Positions 48,526-57,079 of a DNA stretch of 64,000 nt are shown here, in pieces. The notes below the pieces were generated by a model that saw only the letters and a list, made by a program, of their open reading frames with translations, was not told the DNA's origin and searched no databases. Numbering within the stretch: the first letter of the stretch is position 1; every line of letters begins with the position of its first letter. Source of the DNA: Companilactobacillus farciminis KCTC 3681 = DSM 20184. GTDB lineage: Bacteria > Bacillota > Bacilli > Lactobacillales > Lactobacillaceae. Both the position numbers and the translations under genes were made by a program. The stretch covers positions 1,240,001 to 1,304,000 of the forward strand of contig NZ_CP017702.1 in assembly GCF_002706745.1 (NCBI RefSeq), given 5' to 3'.

Positions 48526-49116
48526 TTGAATAAATATAAAAATAAAAATGATAAAACCGAAAAAAACATTATGAATACGACATTGACTTTAATGCAATCA
48601 TACGAATTTAGTAATATTACAATGAATCAAATTGCGGAAAATGCTAAGTTAAATCGAGTCACGCTTTATCGACATTTCGATGATAAGTGGGATATTTTGG
48701 AAAGGATTGAAAAAGATTTTTTCCAAGCAGCAGAAGCCCCACATCAAAAAATGATAGAGCAATTAAAAAATGCATCTGAAGATTATCAGGATGCTAGATC
48801 GGTTTTAGCAGAATTTTTAGAGATTTTTGCAAATAATCTGGACATTTTAGAAGTACTTATGAATGACAACGGTGATTCTAGATTTACTAGCAAATTATTA
48901 AATTTCTTGTTGAAAAGAGAGAAGCTCTCTCATCCGGTTTTAGGAATTAATGACTTAGGCGTAAATCAAGAAATGCTGTCCTATTATGAAATATCTGGAT
49001 TAGTAGGAATAATAAAATTTTGGACGAAGCATCGACAATATAAAGCTAAAGATATGGCGGACTTTTTCTTTGCAGTAAGGACTAATGAAGTTAAAGGGAT
49101 CAAGCAGTTAAAATAA
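48526..49116 (+). CDS. TetR-family regulator
   Basis: 196 residues with a TetR helix-turn-helix in 15-60 (NITMNQIAENAKLNRVTLYRHFDDKWDIL) and a helical effector domain. The TTG at 48526 is taken as start (CGGAG upstream); the ATG at 48571 would cut into the first helix. Divergent from the hydrolase/oxidoreductase pair, 87 bases away, and likely their repressor. Confidence 0.88.
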   Translation: MNKYKNKNDKTEKNIMNTTLTLMQSYEFSNITMNQIAENAKLNRVTLYRHFDDKWDILERIEKDFFQAAEAPHQKMIEQLKNASEDYQDARSVLAEFLEIFANNLDILEVLMNDNGDSRFTSKLLNFLLKREKLSHPVLGINDLGVNQEMLSYYEISGLVGIIKFWTKHRQYKAKDMADFFFAVRTNEVKGIKQLK

Positions 49117-49224
49117 GTCGTTATATTATCGTTACGTTTACTAAATTATCTAAGTTGAGATGATTCAACTACGAGTTGATAGTAAAAAACACTCCCTAAT
49201 GTAAGAGTGAAGTAGGGGGTGTTG

Positions 49225-49953
49225 GTGATTATTACAAAATATGGATTGACCAAAACAAAATTACAAATTTTAGCAATGGTGGCAATGCTCTGTGATCACG
49301 TTGCAAAGGTGATTATTTATCCGGTAATAATAAGCCATTATTCGAATAATTGGTTGAGTAACAACAGTTATATTTTGAGAATGTATGATGCTTTAGTATT
49401 TCTTGGTAAAATCAGTTTTCCTATTTTTGCCTTTTTTATTGTTGAAGGATTTTTCAAGACACATAACGTTTATTCATATATGAAGAGATTGTTTTTATTT
49501 GCCATTTTAGCTGAAATTCCTTATGATTTAGCAACTTCTGGAAAATTGATAAATTTCGAAAAACAAAATGTACTTTGGACTTTACTAGTGGGACTGATTT
49601 GTCTATTTATTATTGATAATTTTAAAAATAGTAAATTTGGATTGTGCAAAGTAATAGGATCAGTGAGTTTTATTCTTTTGATTGCTAGCTTTTTGAATCT
49701 AGATTGGGGAATTTACCCAGGTATCGTGTTGATTTTGTGGTTTTATTTGGCTCACAAAAGTAAAAAAATCCGTTTATTACTAGGTTATTGTTTGATGGTG
49801 CCAGATGTCGGATTTATGTCTGGAGCAGAATTATCATTTTTATTGCTCTACTTTTATAATCAAAGACGCGGTCGTAGTAATAAATGGTTGTTCTATATTT
49901 TTTATCCGAAACATTTGTTGGTTCTTTATTTAATTCAGATTATTTTAAGATGA
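49225..49953 (+). CDS. TraX-family membrane protein
   Basis: 242 residues, six to seven membrane helices, with TraX-type sequence: LTKTKLQILAMVAMLCDHVAKV at the N-terminus, GKISFPIFAFFIVEGFF and RLFLFAILAEIPYDL. TraX is known from F-plasmid pilin acetylation, but chromosomal firmicute homologues are acetyltransferase-like proteins of unknown role. Start GTG at 49225 with AGGGGG 5 bases upstream. Confidence 0.87.
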   Translation: MIITKYGLTKTKLQILAMVAMLCDHVAKVIIYPVIISHYSNNWLSNNSYILRMYDALVFLGKISFPIFAFFIVEGFFKTHNVYSYMKRLFLFAILAEIPYDLATSGKLINFEKQNVLWTLLVGLICLFIIDNFKNSKFGLCKVIGSVSFILLIASFLNLDWGIYPGIVLILWFYLAHKSKKIRLLLGYCLMVPDVGFMSGAELSFLLLYFYNQRRGRSNKWLFYIFYPKHLLVLYLIQIILR

Positions 49954-50410
49954 AGACTGCTGCAATGCAGATGAACCAAAGCACATCAAAAAATCCAAAA
50001 GCCAGTGCATAACGGTATAAATATTTGATTTGGTATTTATGGAAGAAAACAATCAATATAACCAGTACAGTAAAGAAAATTATGGTACTGACGATCATAC
50101 TAAAAAAATTGTGATTGATTTTAGGACTGAAAGTATAAATTGCAACCAAAGTGACAAAGTAATAGATTGCATTTAACCACAATAATTGCCATTTTTTGTT
50201 GTCAGTTTGCACATTTTTATCGTCGAAAAAATATTGAATATCAACTTGAAAGATTTGAGCTAAGTCAGATATTTTGTCAGTAGTTGGAATTACGAGATTA
50301 TTTTCCCATTTAGAAACAGCTTGAGGGGTAACAAACAACTTATCAGCTAATTGTTGCTGAGTCAGATTATTTTCTTTACGTAACTGTCTGATTTTTTCGC
50401 CAATTTTCAT
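49940..50410 (-). CDS. XRE regulator with C-terminal membrane segments
   Basis: 156 residues: helix-turn-helix in 1-60 (NNLTQQQLADKLFVTPQAVSKWENNLVIP) followed by three to four hydrophobic helices in 75-156. The ATG at 50410 is chosen because the DNA-binding domain begins there; the longer frame upstream contains no family sequence and overlaps the tex start. Converges with TraX, overlapping its last bases. Confidence 0.85.
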   Translation of the reverse strand: MKIGEKIRQLRKENNLTQQQLADKLFVTPQAVSKWENNLVIPTTDKISDLAQIFQVDIQYFFDDKNVQTDNKKWQLLWLNAIYYFVTLVAIYTFSPKINHNFFSMIVSTIIFFTVLVILIVFFHKYQIKYLYRYALAFGFFDVLWFICIAAVFILK

Positions 50411-50518
50411 CGCAAACCTGCCTAATAGTTTACTTTCATTATATCCTTTCGAACTGATTTGTTTGTAGAGTATAATTAAAAAGTATTTGATAATCGACGA
50501 TGGAGGGATTGCACTACA

Positions 50519-52714
50519 ATGGCAACTAAAGAAGCAGAAAACAAAATGGTGGATTTGGTAAAACCAGTTCATCAACAATTGAATCAATATCGCGTTCAAC
50601 AGATTCAAGCGGTCTTGAGTTTATTAGATGAAGGAAACACAGTTCCTTTTATTGCTCGTTATCGAAAAGAACGTACGGGAACTTTGGACGAAGTGGCGAT
50701 CCGAGAAATTGAAGATGAGACACATCGTTTGATGAAACTTAACCAAAGACGCCAAGATGTTCTAAAACTGATTCAGGAACAAGGCAAGTTAACACCTGAG
50801 CTCAAGCAGAAATTAGAACAAGCAACGGTATTGCAACAAGTTGAAGATCTCTATCTTCCTTACAAGCAAAAACGTCGGACTAAGGCTACGATTGCTAAAG
50901 AAGCTGGTTTGGAACCCTTAGCTAAATGGTTGTTAACTTTTCCAAATGGAAACTTAGACAAAAAGGCTCAAGATTTTATCGATGCCAAGAAAGATTTGCC
51001 TGATTTAGCAGCAGTTTGGGCTGGAGTACACGAAATATTGGCCGAAAACTTCAGTGAACGAGCTGATTTCAGAGAATGGATCAGACAATATACTTGGCAA
51101 AATGGTGAATTGACTAGCAAATTAAAACGTGGCGCTAAAGAAAAAGACGAACAAGCAGTTTATGAAACTTATTACGACTTCCAACAAAAATTAAAACAAA
51201 TCCCACCTTATCGAATCCTTGCCATCAATCGTGGTGAAAAGGAAAAGATTTTGACCGTAGGAATTTCTATCGATGCAACACAGATTTTACGTCACGGACA
51301 TTCTAAATTAGTCGGTCGTAATCGTGGGTTAGCGGTTGAAAAAATCGATGCAGCTTTTGAAGACTCTTACAAGCGTTTCCTAGGACCAGCTATCGAACGT
51401 GAATTACGTCGTCAATTATCAGAGAAAGCTGATAACCATGCTATTCAAGTCTTTGGAAATAACTTGTACCACCTTCTGATGCAAGCACCTTTGAAGGGTA
51501 AAGTTGTGATGGGCTTTGACCCTGCTTATCGAACAGGATGTAAATTAGCGATTATCGATGCCAATGGTCGTTTCTTGACTAAACAAGTGATTTATCCTCA
51601 CAAGCCAGCTAGTGAAAAACAACGAGCATCGGCAGCACCTGAGTTTAAAAAGCTGTTAGAAAAGTATCACGTTCAAATGATAGCTATTGGAAATGGTACT
51701 GCCAGTCGTGAATCAGAGGAGTTCGTCAGTGGAATTTTAAAGACTATTAAGCAACCAATTTATTATGTTATCGTCAATGAAGCAGGGGCCTCAGTTTATT
51801 CCGCCAGTGCTAATGCCAGAGCGGAGTTTGCTGATTTGCATGTTGAAGAACGTTCCGCAATTAGTATTGGGCGTCGTTTGCAAGATCCGTTGGCTGAATT
51901 GATCAAAGTTGATCCTAAAGCAATCGGTGTCGGTCAATATCAACACGATGTTCCTGAAAAAGCTCTAGACGAACAACTAGATCGAGTCGTTGAAACAGCG
52001 GTCAACCAAGTTGGTGTTAACGTTAATACGGCCAGCCCAGAGTTATTGACACATATTTCAGGCTTGACAGCGACAACAGCTAAAAACATCGTCAAATTTA
52101 GAAACGAAAATGGCTCATTCACCGACAGACAGTCATTGAAGTCAGTTCCACGTTTAGGTCCCAAAGCCTATCAACAAGCGGTCGGTTTCTTGAGAATTAT
52201 TGGTGGAAGTGATCCGTTGGATAATACTGATATTCATCCGGAAAGCTATTCTGCTACTAGAGAATTGTTGAAGAGTATTGATGAAACACCACAAGCAGTG
52301 GGAACTCCAAAATTACAACAGCAATTAACTCAATTGAATCAGGAACAATCTGCTCAACAGTTAAATATCGGTGTAGCTACTTTAACTGATATTATTGCTG
52401 GCTTGAGTAAGCCCGGTCGTGACTTGCGTGACAGTATGCCAGCACCATTGCTTCGTCAAGATGTTTTAACGATGGCTGATTTGAAACCAGGGATGGAACT
52501 TCAAGGTACGGTTCGTAATGTAATTGACTTTGGGGCATTCGTTGATATTGGTGTTAAGCAAGACGGTTTAGTGCATATTTCACAATTATCCGATCATTTT
52601 GTTAGTGATCCTAGTACCGTGGTGACGATCGGCGATATCGTGACAGTTTGGGTTTTGAGTGTGGACGAGAATCGCAATCGAATTCAATTAACGATGAAAA
52701 AGCAAAATAAATAG
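50519..52714 (+). CDS. tex: Tex-like S1 RNA-binding protein
   Basis: 731 residues: an N-terminal helical domain with VPFIARYRKERTGTLDE, a YqgF-like nuclease fold near 320-450 (VVMGFDPAYRTGCKLAIID), helix-hairpin-helix repeats near 490-560 (VGVNVNTASPELLTHISGL, FTDRQSLKSVPRLGPKAYQQAVGF) and a C-terminal S1 domain (GTVRNVIDFGAFVDIGVKQDGLVH). It binds nucleic acid and takes part in transcription or translation quality control. Length and layout match the family. TGGAGGG lies upstream. Confidence 0.96.
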   Translation: MATKEAENKMVDLVKPVHQQLNQYRVQQIQAVLSLLDEGNTVPFIARYRKERTGTLDEVAIREIEDETHRLMKLNQRRQDVLKLIQEQGKLTPELKQKLEQATVLQQVEDLYLPYKQKRRTKATIAKEAGLEPLAKWLLTFPNGNLDKKAQDFIDAKKDLPDLAAVWAGVHEILAENFSERADFREWIRQYTWQNGELTSKLKRGAKEKDEQAVYETYYDFQQKLKQIPPYRILAINRGEKEKILTVGISIDATQILRHGHSKLVGRNRGLAVEKIDAAFEDSYKRFLGPAIERELRRQLSEKADNHAIQVFGNNLYHLLMQAPLKGKVVMGFDPAYRTGCKLAIIDANGRFLTKQVIYPHKPASEKQRASAAPEFKKLLEKYHVQMIAIGNGTASRESEEFVSGILKTIKQPIYYVIVNEAGASVYSASANARAEFADLHVEERSAISIGRRLQDPLAELIKVDPKAIGVGQYQHDVPEKALDEQLDRVVETAVNQVGVNVNTASPELLTHISGLTATTAKNIVKFRNENGSFTDRQSLKSVPRLGPKAYQQAVGFLRIIGGSDPLDNTDIHPESYSATRELLKSIDETPQAVGTPKLQQQLTQLNQEQSAQQLNIGVATLTDIIAGLSKPGRDLRDSMPAPLLRQDVLTMADLKPGMELQGTVRNVIDFGAFVDIGVKQDGLVHISQLSDHFVSDPSTVVTIGDIVTVWVLSVDENRNRIQLTMKKQNK

Positions 52715-52733
52715 TAGAAGAAACTGAAATTTA

Positions 52734-52770
52734 AGATAAAGTGTCCACGTTGAGACTTTGTCTTTTTTTG
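52734..52770 (+). terminator. intrinsic terminator
   Basis: AGATAAAGT pairs with ACTTTGTCT (one mismatch as G-T) over a 12-base loop, followed by a T run. Confidence 0.75.
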
Positions 52771-52826
52771 ATGATTTCTAAATTATTTTACGAGTTATAA
52801 TCGACGTCAAAAAGGAGAATATCGAA

Positions 52827-53003
52827 ATGAGTAAAAAAGTCGATTTATGTTGTAGATTAGTTTTTTTAATCATGGCCTTATTAGAAATATACTTTTTGAT
52901 TACGAACAGTGATTTATTGAGAATTTTTACAATAATATTATTAATATCAATAGTGGCTTATTCTCTTGCTAAGCGAAAATTCAAGAATAAAGATGATTTT
53001 TAA
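52827..53003 (+). CDS. small membrane protein, 58 residues
   Basis: Starts MSKKVDLCCRLVFLIMALLE with AAGGAGA 7 bases upstream and ends KRKFKNKDDF. Two hydrophobic helices (about 9-26 and 34-48) separated by ITNSDLLR, with a basic tail. No family recognised. The strong ribosome site and short intergenic position suggest a real gene. Confidence 0.65.
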   Translation: MSKKVDLCCRLVFLIMALLEIYFLITNSDLLRIFTIILLISIVAYSLAKRKFKNKDDF

Positions 53004-53066
53004 AGTTGATTCGACTTTGAGTGAATAAAGCTCTTTTGTTACAATCCAGTAAAGGAGTGAAATCCA

Positions 53067-53240
53067 TTGTTAGAATTTTTCATATATGCATTCTTTTTAT
53101 TGGTTTTGTACTTTTCGATTTCCCTTATTTTTGCTCTAATTAAAGCTATTGTTCATAAAATAAAGGGTGATAAAAGTAATTTCTGGGAATACTTCTTTGA
53201 TGGTTTTGTTAAGGTACTCAATCCATTTAATTGGTTATAA
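53067..53240 (+). CDS. small membrane protein, 57 residues, TTG start
   Basis: Starts LEFFIYAFFLLVLYFSISL (TTG initiator, AAAGGAG upstream with 8-base spacing) and ends FVKVLNPFNWL. One long N-terminal helix, then a short charged loop and a Trp/Phe-rich tail. No known family. It lies just before the DJ-1-like gene. Confidence 0.6.
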   Translation: MLEFFIYAFFLLVLYFSISLIFALIKAIVHKIKGDKSNFWEYFFDGFVKVLNPFNWL

Positions 53241-53315
53241 GTTAAAATGTTTGCTTTAATTTTTCATCTCCAATATAGTTATCAATCACTTACAAGTGTA
53301 ATATGGAGGCATTTA

Positions 53316-53999
53316 ATGACAAAAGCATTGATCGTAGTAACTAATACTGCAAAATTACCAACTATTAATCGAGCAACAGGTTTATGGTTAAGTGAGGCGA
53401 CTCATTTTAACAAAGTAATGAAGGATAATAATATCGATGTCGATTACGTTAGCCCTAATGGTGGATACGTTCCCATCGATCCTGGTAGTTTAGCACCTGA
53501 TTCAATGGATGAAACTAATTGGAGTTTTTATAATGAAGAGAAATATCGTGATCAAGTTTTGGGGCAATCACCTTCAGCAAAGCAAGTTGATCCCAAAAAT
53601 TATGACATTATTTACTTTGCGGGTGGCCACGGTGTGATGTGGGACTTCCCTGAAAATAAAACACTAGGTGAAATCGCTAAAACTATTTACGACCGTGGTG
53701 GCATCGTTTCGGCAGTCTGTCACGGAGTAGTTGGTTTGCTTTCAATGAAGGATAATGAAGGTAATTCTTGGATCAATGGTAAGAACCTAACTGGTTTTAC
53801 TAATGAAGAGGAAGACATTAACAAGTTGACTGATGCTGTACCATTCTTGACTGAGGAAGCTTTGAAGAATGCTGGTGCTAATCACACTAAAACAGCAGCT
53901 TATACAGAAAATGTTGTTGCTGATGGACGTTTAGTTACCGGACAAAATCCTCAATCCGCACATGGAGTTGGGGAAGCTGTTATTGATTTGCTAGCTTAA
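53316..53999 (+). CDS. DJ-1/PfpI-family protein (Hsp31-like)
   Basis: 227 residues with the class I amidotransferase-like fold: ALIVVTN start, GGHGVMWDFP (acid residue region) and the nucleophile elbow AVCHGVVGLL with Cys near residue 133. Hsp31/HchA-like proteins act as chaperones or glyoxalase III/deglycases. The ATG at 53316 has TGGAGG upstream; a start at 53247 would precede this site. Closed by a terminator. Confidence 0.9.
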   Translation: MTKALIVVTNTAKLPTINRATGLWLSEATHFNKVMKDNNIDVDYVSPNGGYVPIDPGSLAPDSMDETNWSFYNEEKYRDQVLGQSPSAKQVDPKNYDIIYFAGGHGVMWDFPENKTLGEIAKTIYDRGGIVSAVCHGVVGLLSMKDNEGNSWINGKNLTGFTNEEEDINKLTDAVPFLTEEALKNAGANHTKTAAYTENVVADGRLVTGQNPQSAHGVGEAVIDLLA

Positions 54000-54015
54000 T
54001 ATAAATAATAAATTT

Positions 54016-54047
54016 GAGTTGGATTTTTAAATTCAGCTCTTTTTTTG
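54016..54047 (+). terminator. intrinsic terminator
   Basis: GAGTTGGATTT pairs with AAATTCAGCTC, followed by a T run. Confidence 0.85.
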
Positions 54048-54168
54048 TGCCAAATTACTTTTTTTATTCAAAATTCAAAAGAATTATTTTCATAACTTGG
54101 AATAAACTTATCGTTTGTATAAGATAATATTAATATCAAGAAATCGATAAGGGAGTAATAAACTATTA

Positions 54169-55737
54169 ATGAAAATGAAGAAGGCGAATATTTTATCATG
54201 CGTTGCAATTAGTGCAGTTGTATTATCAGGGATGGGAATCACAAATGTGAAAGCTAGTGATGATGCAGCAGTATCAATTCAAAAAGTGGCCGAGAAGTCA
54301 CTCAATCCAGAAGTTCAAAATGGTGGCAAAGTCAGTGACGACTTCCAAGACGTATCAAAAAACAATTTAGGATACGCTTCTAAATTCCACATTCTTGCTA
54401 AGGAAGCAACTTTAAACGCACATACAAATGGAAACCTTGCGGTTGGATCTTTGTTCGGAAATGTTAACTTTGGGACAAACATTACGGACGAAAAATTATT
54501 GGATAAAGATATTTCTTATGTTCAAGAAGTAAAAAATATGTCAGAAAGCTCATTCGTAAGTTCCAATGACCACCGTACAAATAAAGTGGTATTTGGTGAA
54601 GTAAATGACGTTGAGTTGGGCAAAGACAATACTTCTCCGTTAGTTAATGAAACACCAATTAATCACTTACTTAATAATGAAATTTTCCAAGATAAGGATT
54701 CTAATGAATATCTAGATTTTGACCAAGAGTTTGCTAAGTTGGAAAACAAATCAGCAGGTTTGGTTTCATCAAATTCCAAGACAATTACTAATGCCGATTT
54801 TCCGAACCAAAACCAACGAGTAATTGACCTCAGTGATTTTGAAGCTGACGCCAACAATCAAATCGTGATTAATTTAGATCCAGAAGTTTTGAATGCTAGT
54901 ACACCTCTAACAATTTCTGGATTGTCAGCTGACAAAGGTGGTACTTCGATTATCATCAACGTTGACACAAAGGGACAAAATCCTTATGCAATGAATTCTC
55001 AAATCAAATTGAGATTCAACAATGGCGAAGAAAATCCTATCGAACGTCCAAATCAAGAAACAGAATACTTTGACGACAACCATTTGCTTTGGAACTTCTA
55101 TGATAGTTCAAATGCTAACAAGCAATTCGATGGCGTGATTGAAATGAATAATACTTTCCAAGGTAGTGTTTTGGCACCAGATGCTACAATCAATATTCAT
55201 CACAATTTAGACGGCAATATCGTAGCTGAACAAGTAAATGTTGTTGGTGGCGAAACTCACAGATGGGATTTGCAAGACAACAATAATATCGTGACTGTTC
55301 CAGAAGAACCAGGCGAGCCAGATGAAAATAACGAAGGTAAAGAATTAGTTGACCCTGGATTTACAATTGATCCAACACCGACAAGTCCAGAACCAAATCC
55401 AAATCCAGAAAATCCTGGTGGAAATGTGGATGAAGAAGATGACGATGAAGATGATCAAGAAATCATTATCAATGGTGGTTCAGAAGGAGACTTGGATCCT
55501 AATGGTAAAGAAGTAGACATTTCAAATCCTAATGGTAGTGATGAAAAGACATTGTCTTCAATAAATGAAGGTAGTGGGTTGGTTCCATTAACTAATGCTG
55601 CACAATCAAATGATACGAGTTCAGCAAGTGGATTAAGTAGATTGCCACAAGCCGGTGCTACTAGTGGTATTTTGATGACAGTTGCAGGGATGGTTATGCT
55701 GGGATTAGGCATTGTGTTTAAAAAAATAAAATCGTAA
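54169..55737 (+). CDS. choice-of-anchor-A surface protein, sortase-anchored
   Basis: 522 residues: a signal peptide (KMKKANILSCVAISAVVLSG, cleavage after about VKA at residue 28), a choice-of-anchor-A adhesin domain (FHILAKEATLNAHTNGNLAV near 65 through GNIVAEQVNVVGG near 350), a Pro/Glu/Asp-rich spacer (about 370-460) and a C-terminal sorting signal with LPQAG near residue 491, a hydrophobic helix and KKIKS. The Thr of LPXTG is replaced by Ala. It should be displayed on the cell wall and mediate adhesion. The initiator could also be the ATG two codons later. Confidence 0.88.
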   Translation: MKMKKANILSCVAISAVVLSGMGITNVKASDDAAVSIQKVAEKSLNPEVQNGGKVSDDFQDVSKNNLGYASKFHILAKEATLNAHTNGNLAVGSLFGNVNFGTNITDEKLLDKDISYVQEVKNMSESSFVSSNDHRTNKVVFGEVNDVELGKDNTSPLVNETPINHLLNNEIFQDKDSNEYLDFDQEFAKLENKSAGLVSSNSKTITNADFPNQNQRVIDLSDFEADANNQIVINLDPEVLNASTPLTISGLSADKGGTSIIINVDTKGQNPYAMNSQIKLRFNNGEENPIERPNQETEYFDDNHLLWNFYDSSNANKQFDGVIEMNNTFQGSVLAPDATINIHHNLDGNIVAEQVNVVGGETHRWDLQDNNNIVTVPEEPGEPDENNEGKELVDPGFTIDPTPTSPEPNPNPENPGGNVDEEDDDEDDQEIIINGGSEGDLDPNGKEVDISNPNGSDEKTLSSINEGSGLVPLTNAAQSNDTSSASGLSRLPQAGATSGILMTVAGMVMLGLGIVFKKIKS

Positions 55738-55753
55738 TTATATGATTGCATTT

Positions 55754-55805
55754 AAAAAAGTTTGAGAATTATTTTCTAAATGAAAATTTTCTTAGACTTT
55801 TTTAT
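55754..55805 (+). terminator. intrinsic terminator of surface protein gene
   Basis: AAAAAAGTTTGAGAA pairs with TTCTTAGACTTTTTT with mismatches, extended by ATTTTC/GAAAAT, then T-rich sequence. Confidence 0.75.
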
Positions 55806-55826
55806 TAGATTCTAATTAATTAAATG

Positions 55827-55855
55827 TTGAAATTATTAAAATGAAGTGCTAGGAT
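55827..55855 (+). promoter_or_regulatory. sigma-A promoter with extended -10
   Basis: TTGAAA (55827-55832), a 17-base spacer and TAGGAT (55850-55855) preceded by TG at -15/-14 (TGCTAGGAT). It would start transcription near 55862, 9 bases before an AGGAGG site. Confidence 0.55.
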
Positions 55856-55887
55856 ATTCACAATAAATAAAGGAGGTTGTCGATGTT

Positions 55888-55947
55888 ATGGATAAAGTTA
55901 TTGTTGTAAACAGTACATTGGCAATCTTGGCCGTCATTTTGATTTGA
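55888..55947 (+). CDS. 19-residue hydrophobic peptide, type I toxin-like or leader
   Basis: Reads MDKVIVVNSTLAILAVILI, mostly Val, Ile and Leu, with AGGAGG (55871-55876) 11 bases upstream. An overlapping ATG at 55883 in another frame gives an 8-residue peptide with better spacing (6 bases). The unit has its own promoter and is followed by two terminator hairpins. It resembles small membrane toxins or a branched-chain leader peptide, but length is short for both, so coding status is uncertain. Confidence 0.4.
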   Translation: MDKVIVVNSTLAILAVILI

Positions 55948-55949
55948 AG

Positions 55950-55984
55950 AAGGACTTAGACTATAAAATGTCAAGCCCTTTTTT
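55950..55984 (+). terminator. hairpin A with T run (terminator)
   Basis: AAGGACTTAGAC pairs with GTCAAGCCCTT (one bulge, one mismatch) around an 8-base loop, followed by Ts. It starts 3 bases after the small ORF stop. Confidence 0.6.
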
Positions 55985-56004
55985 CCGTTCGAATGAGGGC
56001 TTGA
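55971..56004 (+). repeat. competing inverted repeat B
   Basis: TCAAGCCCT (55971-55979) and AGGGCTTGA (55996-56004) are perfect 9-bp complements. The left arm is also the right arm of hairpin A, so the two structures exclude each other. Confidence 0.8.
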
Positions 56005-56006
56005 GA

Positions 56007-56043
56007 AATAGGCCTCATCCGTTAGGATGAGACCTATTTTTTT
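56007..56043 (+). terminator. hairpin C, strong intrinsic terminator
   Basis: AATAGGCCTCATCC pairs with GGATGAGACCTATT (one mismatch) around GTTA, followed by seven Ts. It isolates the small unit from the frl operon. Confidence 0.9.
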
Positions 56044-56063
56044 GTTATTATTTTCAGTGTATT

Positions 56064-56088
56064 CAAAATTAGAAAAAATCTAATTTTG
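56064..56088. repeat. perfect 10-bp inverted repeat
   Basis: CAAAATTAGA and TCTAATTTTG flank AAAAA. No T run follows, so it is not a normal terminator. The remaining stretch to 56171 shows no gene. Confidence 0.7.
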
Positions 56089-56171
56089 GATAGGCTTTAT
56101 TTGAACTCGGTCTATATTATGAACGTCAAACTACTGGTGCATAAGGAATTTGAGCATTTTCTAAATAAGTA

Positions 56172-56200
56172 TTGACATTAAAAAAATCTAATAATATAAT
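56172..56200 (+). promoter_or_regulatory. consensus sigma-A promoter of the frl-type operon
   Basis: TTGACA (56172-56177), exactly 17 bases, then TATAAT (56195-56200): both boxes are perfect. Transcription should start near 56207, directly before the palindromic operator. Confidence 0.92.
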
Positions 56201-56211
56201 TCAGTTCATAA

Positions 56212-56231
56212 ATAACGTTATATAACGTTAT
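56212..56231. promoter_or_regulatory. 20-bp perfect palindrome, GntR-family operator
   Basis: ATAACGTTATATAACGTTAT is its own complement. It covers the first transcribed bases behind a consensus promoter, a position for strong repression. The GntR/HutC regulator encoded at 58503 in the same operon is the obvious ligand. Confidence 0.85.
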
Positions 56232-56252
56232 GGATTAAGAAGGGATGATTTT

Positions 56253-57059
56253 ATGAGAAAAAGGTTTATCTGTTTAATGATGTTGGTTTTTTCCTTAACT
56301 TTGATCTTAGTAGGATGCGGAAACAAAAGTAATAATGCGTCCTCATTGGACAAGATTCAAAACAAAGGGGTTCTCACGGTAGGCATGATTAACTCTAATC
56401 CACCATATGAGTATCAGGTCAATAAAGATGGCAAGCAGAACGTGAAGGGTTCAGATGTAAAGCTGATTAAAAAAATTGCTTCTAAACTTGGAGTTAAATA
56501 TAAGATAAAAACTATGGATTTGGATGGACTATTACCAGCTTTACAATCCGGAAAAGTTGATATGCTGGTTACTTCTTTGAGCCCAACTCCAGAGAGAAAA
56601 AAGGGTGCAACCTTTTCCAAGGTCTACTTTAGAAGTACAAATACTTTAGTTATAAGAAAAGAAGATAAGTCAAAATATTATAACGATATTGATCAGCTTG
56701 ATGATAAGAAGATTGCAGTGGTTAATAATTCTACTCAACAGCCTATGATTGAAAAGAGTTTCCCGAATGCTTCATTAACGAAGCTATCTAAAGTCACTGA
56801 TCTAGCATTGGCTTTAAATAATAATAAAGTAGATGCCTTTTCAATCGATGTACCAACGGCTACAATTTTACTTCGACAAAATCCTAATTTAATAATGACA
56901 AAGTGGCGTCATAAGGATTCTAGCCTTGGAGCTGCTGTGGCAATGCCAAAGAGTACTTCCAAAGATTTAGTGAATAAAGTTAATGAAGTTATAAAATCTA
57001 ACAAGACCAACTATGAAAAGTGGGTTCAAGATTCCGCAAGACAAGTTCCTACTGATTAA
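56253..57059 (+). CDS. ABC transporter substrate-binding lipoprotein
   Basis: 268 residues of the polar amino-acid binding family (SBP_bac_3). A lipobox L-V-G-C ends the signal peptide at Cys22, so it is anchored to the outer face of the membrane. Ligand-binding blocks KGVLTVGMINSNPPYEY, LDGLLPALQSGKVDMLVTSLS and DAFSIDVP are clear. First gene of an operon with kinase and deglycase of the fructosamine pathway, so the ligand is probably a glycated amino acid rather than a plain one. AGAAGGGATG precedes the ATG. Confidence 0.92.
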   Translation: MRKRFICLMMLVFSLTLILVGCGNKSNNASSLDKIQNKGVLTVGMINSNPPYEYQVNKDGKQNVKGSDVKLIKKIASKLGVKYKIKTMDLDGLLPALQSGKVDMLVTSLSPTPERKKGATFSKVYFRSTNTLVIRKEDKSKYYNDIDQLDDKKIAVVNNSTQQPMIEKSFPNASLTKLSKVTDLALALNNNKVDAFSIDVPTATILLRQNPNLIMTKWRHKDSSLGAAVAMPKSTSKDLVNKVNEVIKSNKTNYEKWVQDSARQVPTD

Positions 57060-57079
57060 AGATTGACGAGGTGACAAAG

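Noticed and set aside
50411..50608. 66-residue N-terminal extension of the XRE protein at 49940
   Set aside because: It overlaps the tex start, has no domain sequence, and the helix-turn-helix begins at the internal ATG 50410.
56100..56170. Possible remnant of a coding frame (ELGLYYERQTTGA followed by stops) before the frl promoter
   Set aside because: Only about 14 residues with two or three stops after them; no family can be assigned and chance cannot be excluded.
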